From contig MFQZ01000008.1 in NCBI GenBank assembly GCA_001784435.1, positions 40,829 to 104,828 on the forward strand: DNA of 64,000 bases, written 5' to 3'. Shown here one piece after another: positions 58,627-64,000 of the stretch; positions within the stretch are counted from its first letter, which is position 1; each line of letters opens with the position of its first letter. The DNA comes from Candidatus Magasanikbacteria bacterium RIFOXYC2_FULL_42_28 (GTDB taxonomy: Bacteria > Patescibacteria > ABY1 > Magasanikbacterales > GWA2-37-8). The notes beneath the pieces are model-generated. The model saw nothing but the letters and a program-made list of their open reading frames with translations, had not been told where the DNA came from and ran no database searches. Made by a program: the position numbers and the translations under genes.

Positions 58627-59244
58627 TTAATTAATTATAAATATTATACTATCATAAACTGAGCGTAAAGCAAATAGCACAAGTAATGTAGCAAAAATCT
58701 TAAACACTGTCGCCACCAAATTTTGCTTTAATAAAATCGGACGAAAGCGAGAAAATATATACCCCAATCCAGCGGTCATTAATAACCATCCCAATTCAAA
58801 TACTAATAAAAATATAAATCGTCCGCCAAAAATTAATTCATCCAAAGAAAAAGCGCGTGGTACGCAAACCGTTAGCCAAAAAATCCAAAATCCACCGTTT
58901 AAAATTGTCAACATAAAAATCTTTGCGAGAGTAAAAATTTCGCCATTACTATTATCAATTTTATTTATCTTCCAAACCTTAGACGCTAGATAAATTAAAT
59001 ACCCTGAACCTAAAATAGAAAGAATATAAAAATATAATTGCGGAATATCCAAAGCAAATATCGCGAGCAATACAACCAAAGCCACCACCGTCTCGGCAAA
59101 AAGCGCCCGACCAACCACGCGCAAACTTTTCACAAATCCCCCACTCAAAACTTCGGTAAAAACTGCCGTTAACATCGGCCCGGGGACTGCCCCACCAATA
59201 ACACCCAGTAAAAATATTTCTAAAATTTTGTTGAATACCTCCAT
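58627..59244 (-). CDS. LysE-family amino-acid exporter
   Basis: 205 aa with about six membrane helices. The first helix contains GVIGGAVPGPMLTAV, the LysE/RhtB signature. It exports amino acids or related compounds by proton antiport. It starts 8 nt downstream of the STAS-like gene, so it may be controlled by the ATPase/STAS-like module upstream. Confidence 0.85.
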   Translation of the reverse strand: MEVFNKILEIFLLGVIGGAVPGPMLTAVFTEVLSGGFVKSLRVVGRALFAETVVALVVLLAIFALDIPQLYFYILSILGSGYLIYLASKVWKINKIDNSNGEIFTLAKIFMLTILNGGFWIFWLTVCVPRAFSLDELIFGGRFIFLLVFELGWLLMTAGLGYIFSRFRPILLKQNLVATVFKIFATLLVLFALRSVYDSIIFIIN

Positions 59245-59252
59245 ATAATAAT

Positions 59253-59522
59253 TTAGCCAATTTTTGCCAACAATTTTAAAGTCGCATTTACAGAAGGATT
59301 ATTCGTAGACATTAATTTCACTCTATTACCATAAATCTTCAAAATCGGCGTAATGAACTCATCCGCCCACGAAGGAGTAAAAGTTACTACTCCATCAAAA
59401 TCAATTTTTATTTCTTCATTATCGGCAACAGACCCCAGTGTTGAACTATAAGCATTACAGGCCTCTTTACCATCTTGCCTGGAAGTTAAAGTTGTACCAA
59501 ATTTATTCAATTGAATAATCAT
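59253..59522 (-). CDS. STAS-like (DUF4325) protein, second module
   Basis: 89 aa. 'IKIDFDGVVTFTPSWADEFI' is nearly the same as in CDS 33732-34001, including SWADEF. It starts 6 nt after the MerR-ATPase stop. Predicted antagonist partner of that ATPase. Confidence 0.75.
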   Translation of the reverse strand: MIIQLNKFGTTLTSRQDGKEACNAYSSTLGSVADNEEIKIDFDGVVTFTPSWADEFITPILKIYGNRVKLMSTNNPSVNATLKLLAKIG

Positions 59523-59528
59523 ACTATT

Positions 59529-60254
59529 TTAAAATTTAATTAAAGACATACATCCGGAAAATAAAATATCGCTACTTTTAATATTCAAATTTTCCGACCC
59601 TTGTTTAATAAATAATTTAGCACTACCCGAATAAAACTCAATGCTAAATTGATTATTATCCGATATAACTTGCCTAACAAATTTTAACCCATTCCCTCTC
59701 GCTTCCGGCATTCTACTTGAAATAATTTCAGTAAAAGCAACTTTTAGTGCTTCGGCGTCATTCTTTAACTCCGGCCTTACTTTCCGCAAAGTTTTCAAAA
59801 TACCCTGACCGCGATCAGCTAAAACAATTTGCTTTTTATTTAAATCATAAGCAAAAAATATTCCCCTAACATCCGGCCAATTACCCAAATTATGATCATA
59901 AGAATTATTCCCAATCTCACCGACTATCGCAGTAATTAAAGGAAAAATATTTTTTAGTTCTTCTATTTTTGACAAATCTTTTTCTAATCTGCCCAAGCGA
60001 GTTTTAAACACAAGAGAATCAGGACAGTAATATTCTGACTCTGGTAAAATCGGCGAACTAATTACCCATTTTTTAGCAACAGCAAAAATATCCTTGAGAT
60101 ACAAATCGATCATTTCTTTGGAATAATAACGATAACCACCCTCTTGTTGACGCACTGCCTTTAATTTCCCATTCTTGTCCCAACGACGCAAGGTGTCAAT
60201 TGACACATCCAACAATTTGGCTGCTTCATTGATTGTTAAATAGTTTAAATTCAT
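59529..60254 (-). CDS. MerR-type HTH fused to GHKL ATPase, second module
   Basis: 241 aa. Residues ~5-50 are a MerR/excisionase HTH (LTINEAAKLLDVSIDTLRRW ... GYRYYSKE). From ~105 the ATPase core repeats that of CDS 32958-33728: N box GEIGNNSYDHNLGNW, G1 LADRGQGILKTLRKVRPE, G2 ARGNGLKFV. So a near-identical core is joined to two unrelated DNA-binding heads. It lies upstream of STAS-like and LysE genes. Four direct repeats at its promoter fit a MerR-type dimer array. Confidence 0.8.
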   Translation of the reverse strand: MNLNYLTINEAAKLLDVSIDTLRRWDKNGKLKAVRQQEGGYRYYSKEMIDLYLKDIFAVAKKWVISSPILPESEYYCPDSLVFKTRLGRLEKDLSKIEELKNIFPLITAIVGEIGNNSYDHNLGNWPDVRGIFFAYDLNKKQIVLADRGQGILKTLRKVRPELKNDAEALKVAFTEIISSRMPEARGNGLKFVRQVISDNNQFSIEFYSGSAKLFIKQGSENLNIKSSDILFSGCMSLIKF

Positions 60255-60274
60255 AATTTTATTGTATCGTTAAT

Positions 60275-60355
60275 CTGTGCATATATAGTATCAACCTATG
60301 CAAATAGCATACCACACTTTCACAATCTATGCAAGTATGTAGTTAAACTATGCAA
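60275..60355 (-). promoter_or_regulatory. Four phased direct repeats over the promoter of the MerR-ATPase gene
   Basis: On the + strand CTRTGCAW-type words occur at 60275 (CTGTGCAT), 60296, 60327 and 60348 (CTATGCAA). Spacings are 21, 31 and 21 bp, that is 2, 3 and 2 helical turns. On the minus strand TTGCAT (60334-60329), 17 bp, TATGCT (60311-60306) is a promoter whose -35 lies in the third repeat. Confidence 0.7.
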
Positions 60356-60377
60356 AAATGCTAATTTCATAAACAAA

Positions 60378-60401
60378 AACTTCCCATAGTCCAGGGAAGT
60401 T
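60378..60401 (-). terminator. Terminator of the third ATPase/STAS operon
   Basis: AACTTCCC/GGGAAGTT with T5 on the minus strand. The remaining 60402-60744 holds the AAATGGAAAAACA/TTTTTCCATTT palindrome (~60485-60510), low-complexity GC-rich sequence and the 60663-60712 repeat, no gene I can support. Confidence 0.7.
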
Positions 60402-60662
60402 TCGTATGTCGAAAATCCTAGACGACGTTCGAACTTATTTTGAAAAGAATTTATATATAACTATATAAGCTTCTTGGCTCGGAAATGGAAAAACATTGTT
60501 TTTCCATTTCGCTCGCCTGCGTTGTGCTTATAATGGGGTCTATGGTGCAGGGGCTTTTTGCCCCTACAACCCCGCCAATGGAAAAATCAATATATGTGGT
60601 CGCCCACCAACAAAGCACGGGCGGGCAAAAAGGAAGGGGTTTAAGGGGGGGAATTTTTGCCC

Positions 60663-60712
60663 GCCCGTTCGCCCGCTCTGCCAATTTGTTCGCCGAGGGG
60701 GTGGTGGTTTGT
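60663..60712. repeat. 50-bp inverted repeat, left copy
   Basis: Matches the reverse complement of 63949-63998 with 3 mismatches in 50. Centre words: CCAATTTGTTCGCCGAGGGG and GTGGTGGTTTGT. The pair encloses a 3.3-kb block with the third ATPase/STAS module, GNAT, LRR protein, methyltransferase remnant and XRE gene. Confidence 0.85.
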
Positions 60713-60744
60713 GCCAACTTTGATAGTGCGTCGCAATATTAAAC

Positions 60745-61107
60745 TTAAGCTAAATCTTTCAATAAAGTCCGCACATCCACATGTTCAGCTTGAAAAATGG
60801 GTTTGGTCTTTGGCACAGCTCTATTTGCAGCTACAACCCGTAACATAGCGCTCACCTCTTCATTGGTATTAATAAAATTTATTTCCTTATCGCGCGATAA
60901 ACTTTTTCTTTTCCAATCTTCTTTAATCGTTAACAACTCGTGCGCCGCAGACCTTGAAACAAATTCAACATTTTTAAAATTTAAACTAACCTGCTTTGAC
61001 AAGGCAGCTTTAATATGCGCATTTAAGCGGTCAACAATATCTCGCGAAGATATAATCGTCGCGAGCACTTCCGACATCTCAATTGTTGAATTTTTGAGTA
61101 TTTTCAT
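60745..61107 (-). CDS. STAS-like protein, third module
   Basis: 120 aa. 'VSLNFKNVEFVSRSAAHELL' is the STAS-like core strand and helix, with SRSAAHE in the SWADEF position, more divergent than the other two copies. The C-terminal ~40 residues ('VPKTKPIFQAEHVDVRTLL') are an extension. It lies 39 nt downstream of the ATPase gene. Confidence 0.65.
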   Translation of the reverse strand: MKILKNSTIEMSEVLATIISSRDIVDRLNAHIKAALSKQVSLNFKNVEFVSRSAAHELLTIKEDWKRKSLSRDKEINFINTNEEVSAMLRVVAANRAVPKTKPIFQAEHVDVRTLLKDLA

Positions 61108-61146
61108 ATGTTTGAACCTACTAATACCTTACCATGAAATGAGGAA

Positions 61147-62001
61147 TTATTCAACATAGGGTGTTATATCAATTGGGCCTTTTGGCTCCGGTATCCTATA
61201 TGCGACCAACACTCCTTGCCAATTGAAATTAGGTAAAGTAACCAATTTTTCTTCCGAACTCTGCGCAATAAACGCCGCCGAACCAGAAAGTATAATAAAA
61301 TCACCCCCCAGTGCTTTACACACAATATCTTTTGATGTCCAAACCCCAAATCCTCTCTCCCGACTGGGTTTAGTGGAAACTCCCCGCATTACTTCGCTGA
61401 TTGCATCTTCACTTGATAAGGTAGTGTGCCCAGCGTCTTTATACGACTGAGCAAATCCTTTACCACAATCAACTATGCAAATATCAAGATAATTCTTTTT
61501 TGAGTAATGTTGTCCAAATAGATACCCTGAATCTTTGTGACTATGCTCAAAAATATTTGTTACAAACTCTCCAATTGGCTGGTACACTGCATTTTGGGCA
61601 CCCCCAATTGATGATAAACTTTTGTACACCATCTTACAAAACAACATTTCTAATTTTTCTCGCTCAACACCACGCTCTTTTTTTAGAACGCTAATCGAAA
61701 TATACGATTTATGTAATTGAGTTTGCGTCTCAAAATCATCAAGAGAATCTACACCTAAAGGGAATCCTACGGCGTTTAAATACTCCGCGACTTTGTTAGA
61801 TGCGGGCGGGGTATATGTGCTACCAGTTTCTCCAATGTAGGTAGCAAGTGGTAATAATAGAAGCGGACAGGCCCAATCTAGCTCGGAAAGATCAAAATGC
61901 GCCCGCTCACCTTTCGGTACGTTTTGAAAAGATAAATATAACGAGCCCAATTGAGCTACAAGTGATTCATTCTTTGGTTTTTTGACAAGAATATCAAGCA
62001 T
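61147..62001 (-). CDS. GHKL ATPase with N-terminal STAS-like region, third module
   Basis: 284 aa. No HTH; instead residues ~20-60 ('RAHFDLSELDWACPLLLLPL') look STAS-like. The ATPase follows: N box IGEFVTNIFEHS (~143-154), G1 DCGKGF (~179-184), G2 SRERGFGVWTSKDIV (~215-229). It lies 21 nt downstream of the GNAT gene and upstream of a STAS-like gene. This is a diverged version of the two DNA-binding modules and perhaps acts on another protein. Confidence 0.75.
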   Translation of the reverse strand: MLDILVKKPKNESLVAQLGSLYLSFQNVPKGERAHFDLSELDWACPLLLLPLATYIGETGSTYTPPASNKVAEYLNAVGFPLGVDSLDDFETQTQLHKSYISISVLKKERGVEREKLEMLFCKMVYKSLSSIGGAQNAVYQPIGEFVTNIFEHSHKDSGYLFGQHYSKKNYLDICIVDCGKGFAQSYKDAGHTTLSSEDAISEVMRGVSTKPSRERGFGVWTSKDIVCKALGGDFIILSGSAAFIAQSSEEKLVTLPNFNWQGVLVAYRIPEPKGPIDITPYVE

Positions 62002-62022
62002 GCTAAAAAATATTGACTTATA

Positions 62023-62544
62023 TTATTTTTTCGTTTTAATGGCCACCTTCTTATTAAAAATAGCCATCAATATTTGGTTGTGGTATTCACCCGCGAAAAA
62101 GACATCGTCCTTTAGTGTGCCCTCAATTACAAAACCAAGTTTTTTATATAAATTAATGGCAGGTTTATTTTTTTCAAACACACCTAAGCTTATTTTGTGC
62201 AGACCAAGTTTTTTAAAACCGAACTTAATTAAATATTGCATGGCTATTTCCCCGAATCCCTTACCACGGTATTTATCGTCGCCAATAGCAATAAAAACAT
62301 CTGCGTTGCGGTTGGTCTTATCAATACGTGAAAGCCCCATAAAGCCAATAGGTATTTTACCATAACTCATCGTAAAAAACTTTTTATTTTTATCTTTAAG
62401 GTATTTATTAAACCATACCTTTTGCTTTGCGAACGTAGTTTTTTGGTCAAGACATTGCCCGATATATTGATTGACGTTTGGATTATTCAACCAAATAACG
62501 CGGTAAGGAATGTCTGAAATTCTATGAGGTCTAATTTCTATCAT
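62023..62544 (-). CDS. GNAT-family N-acetyltransferase (RimJ/RimL-like)
   Basis: 173 aa. The acetyl-CoA loop YRGKGFGEIAM (~residues 92-102) and the following 'LGLHKISLGVFEKNKPAINL' match RimJ/RimL-type enzymes. It acetylates an amino group of a protein or amino-sugar; substrate unknown. It starts the ATPase/STAS operon. Confidence 0.85.
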   Translation of the reverse strand: MIEIRPHRISDIPYRVIWLNNPNVNQYIGQCLDQKTTFAKQKVWFNKYLKDKNKKFFTMSYGKIPIGFMGLSRIDKTNRNADVFIAIGDDKYRGKGFGEIAMQYLIKFGFKKLGLHKISLGVFEKNKPAINLYKKLGFVIEGTLKDDVFFAGEYHNQILMAIFNKKVAIKTKK

Positions 62545-62574
62545 AAGTTATGTGTTAGTGTATCCACAAAAATA

Positions 62575-63387
62575 TTATCTTCCAAGATATCGTGCGCGCA
62601 AAATCTCAAAATTCCGTACATATTTATCCAATTTTAATCTATCGTTATTTCGATTTAAAAAAGGCTTGCGAGCACCTGTTACCATGATATTTTTTCCAGC
62701 GATAGAATAATGACCCATGTCTACATATGGTGCAAAACATTTGCAATACGTACTAATTAAGACTGTGGAAAGGTACGCATACTCTTCGGTGGGAAATTGA
62801 TTTGAGACATCTATCTCCTTGAGGTTTGTTAGTTTTGATAGCGGTTTTATGCCACCAACATTCACTTTCAAATTATGTAATTGAATAAATTCCAAAGATG
62901 CCAATTCGGATAGTGGAAGTAGACTATTTGCAACATTTTTAATGTTCATGCCACCAGAAAATGAAAGCTTTTTTATTTTTTTTAATTTTGAGAGAGGTGT
63001 TAAGTCGTTAATTTTTGGAGTATCTATTAAAACTAAAATTTTCAAATTCGTTAAATACTGGATGGGGGCAATATCCACTAATTTATCATTCCACTGAATT
63101 GAAAGTTCCTCAATATTGGTGAATTTTGAAATATCAACGATGTTGTCTACTTTCATTTCATAAAATTGGATTATTTTGGCATCTAGATACTCAAAAATTT
63201 TACCTATAGTTTTTTGGTTTATTCCTACAATATACGCGACTTCACCTTTTACCCTTTTATTTAAATTATTTATCGGTATAAGTTTATCATCTAAAAGTAA
63301 AATCGGTTTATCACTAACATCCCATTTTACATCTATAAATGGATTTTTTAATAGATATGACGGAATTTTTAATTTACTGGTATGCAT
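62575..63387 (-). CDS. Leucine-rich repeat protein
   Basis: 270 aa. About five LRR units of ~22 residues (~residues 85-200), for example FTNIEELSIQWNDKLVDIAP, LTNLKILVLIDTPKINDL, LKKIKKLSFSGGMNI, LTNLKEIDVSNQF. No signal peptide is seen, so cytoplasmic. Probably a protein-protein interaction scaffold. The basic C-terminal tail (RNNDRLKLDKYVRNF) may bind nucleic acid. Confidence 0.75.
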   Translation of the reverse strand: MHTSKLKIPSYLLKNPFIDVKWDVSDKPILLLDDKLIPINNLNKRVKGEVAYIVGINQKTIGKIFEYLDAKIIQFYEMKVDNIVDISKFTNIEELSIQWNDKLVDIAPIQYLTNLKILVLIDTPKINDLTPLSKLKKIKKLSFSGGMNIKNVANSLLPLSELASLEFIQLHNLKVNVGGIKPLSKLTNLKEIDVSNQFPTEEYAYLSTVLISTYCKCFAPYVDMGHYSIAGKNIMVTGARKPFLNRNNDRLKLDKYVRNFEILRARYLGR

Positions 63388-63452
63388 ACATTTAAGTTCA
63401 ATTAAACACGCTTGGACAATATATTATCTGAGCACGCTTTCACAAAATGTTT

Positions 63453-63599
63453 TTAATAACTCAAGGTTATACTGCTGGTAATAAGATCTTCTGAATTATC
63501 ACCAACAGAAGCGGATTTTACTTTTCGTAAAAGACGAAAAGGCACTTCTTTATCATGATTAACAACTGCTTCTTTACCGATCCAATTTAAAGTTGACAT
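63453..63599 (-). pseudogene. 5' remnant of a site-specific DNA methyltransferase
   Basis: 48 codons from ATG 63599 to TAA 63453. NWIGKEAVVNHDKEVPFRLL and the following SVGDNSEDLI match the N-terminus of type II/III adenine methyltransferases, which normally continue into GDNLEALK and then the catalytic domain. Here the frame ends just before that point, so the gene is cut. It starts 1 nt after the XRE stop, which is how an R-M controller operon would look. Confidence 0.6.
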
Positions 63600-63600
63600 A

Positions 63601-63798
63601 TTATTTTATTAAATCATCAACCGAAACACCCAATGATTTCGCGATTTTTTGCAAAGTTTCAATGGTCGGATTAGGACTAACATCAAGTTCAAGTTTAACA
63701 ACGGTATTAAGCGAAATATCGGCCAATTTAGAAAGACGATCTTGCGAAATATCTTTTGCTTGGCGTAATTTCTTTATATTTTTTCCAATATTTGACAT
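63601..63798 (-). CDS. XRE-family HTH regulator (possible R-M controller)
   Basis: 65 aa, a minimal Cro/C1-type HTH: 'GKNIKKLRQAKDISQDRLSK' and 'ADISLNTVVKLELDVSPNPT' (recognition helix SLNTVVKLE, ~residues 29-37). Its size matches C (controller) proteins of restriction systems, and the gene is followed at 1 nt by the methyltransferase remnant. The promoter region (63800-63850) is A/T-rich with ATTATAAT-type repeats. Confidence 0.8.
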   Translation of the reverse strand: MSNIGKNIKKLRQAKDISQDRLSKLADISLNTVVKLELDVSPNPTIETLQKIAKSLGVSVDDLIK

Positions 63799-63948
63799 AA
63801 TTCTTACAATGTATTATTATAATATATGAATTATAATGTAATATATTTAACTCATCCATTTATATATATTAAACCTTTTTTAAACATTCGTCAAAGGTGA
63901 CCACCTTTTCGAACCGACACCCACGGTGGCACATTCGCCACAGCGAAT

Positions 63949-63998
63949 ACAAACCACCACCCCCTCGGCGAACAAATTGGCGAGGCGGGCGAACGGGC
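63949..63998. repeat. 50-bp inverted repeat, right copy
   Basis: Reverse-complement partner of 60663-60712. Just left of it ATTCGC-CACA-GCGAAT (63933-63948) and CCACGGTGG (~63921) are small palindromes. The window ends 2 nt later, so the element may extend. Confidence 0.8.
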
Positions 63999-64000
63999 TG

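Noticed and set aside
60451..60848. Overlapping open frames in the GC-rich intergenic region (for example 60451-60717, 60485-60742)
   Set aside because: They lie in the repeat and palindrome region, overlap each other on both strands and have no protein-like composition.
1..64000. Alternative genetic code (UGA as Gly) as in some CPR
   Set aside because: TGA ends the csoR gene (48139) and CDS 39788-40240 at sensible positions, and motif-rich genes contain no in-frame TGA.
1..64000. tRNA, rRNA, replication origin
   Set aside because: No cloverleaf, conserved rRNA string or DnaA-box cluster was recognised on either strand; a covariance search was not possible.

Overview
The window reads as a chromosome segment of an uncultivated Candidatus Patescibacteria (CPR) bacterium. 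The evidence is a tandem family of CPR-type 'T4SS pilin' membrane proteins, type IV pseudopilins, a GTG-started FtsK, many A/T-rich ribosome-binding regions without Shine-Dalgarno sequences, several apparently leaderless promoters and many small toxin-antitoxin or Fic cassettes. TGA closes some genes (for example csoR and the CDS at 39788), so I see standard code 11 and no UGA recoding. I recognise no rRNA, tRNA or CRISPR array. The lineage below phylum cannot be fixed by eye.

Layout. 1-13.1 kb is a defence island on the + strand: a Fic protein, a complete type I restriction-modification operon (hsdM, a TIGR02391-like protein, hsdS, hsdR, a YgjP/DUF45 metalloprotease), then a C5 methyltransferase overlapping a GHKL/MORC-type ATPase and a small acidic ORF. 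13.4-26.3 kb is a minus-strand cell-surface region: glycosyltransferase, eight tandem T4SS-pilin paralogues, a solute-binding protein, GalU, a PilX-like protein and two prepilins. 26.4-27.8 kb holds two toxin-antitoxin modules (HEPN/MNT and HicAB). 28-36 kb mixes an unknown protein, a TrmB-type regulator, ftsK, a winged-helix/ATPase plus STAS-like pair, a RodZ-like protein and recA. 36-40.8 kb is a second accessory zone: Fic, AbiEi/AbiEii, two unknown genes under near-identical promoters that carry poly-G spacers, and an orphan antitoxin-like gene with a toxin-like tail. 41.5-48.4 kb is a copper-handling cluster (csoR, HMA-TauE-cupredoxin fusion, copA, DsbA-like protein, small membrane proteins), divergent from a peroxiredoxin-SOD operon. 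49.9-57.4 kb holds a large unknown protein with a kinase-like tail, a second TrmB regulator, a eukaryote-type glutaminase with ankyrin repeats, a free ankyrin protein, an asparaginase and a RhuM-Fic fusion. 57.5-64 kb is minus strand: uppS, cupin, LysE, two more ATPase/STAS-like modules, GNAT, LRR protein, a 5' remnant of a DNA methyltransferase and an XRE regulator.

The most unusual content is (i) three copies of a GHKL-ATPase plus STAS-like module, two with different fused DNA-binding domains and each of those with its own repeat-rich promoter; (ii) two duplicated promoters whose -35/-10 spacers contain G10 or G11 runs, which looks like phase variation; (iii) a dispersed low-complexity palindromic repeat that supplies the leader peptide of a prepilin and an in-frame insertion in CopA; (iv) tandem operator-like sites at the Fic, peroxiredoxin and csoR promoters; and (v) an animal-like glutaminase domain order. 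All function calls rest on motif reading, since no database search was possible.
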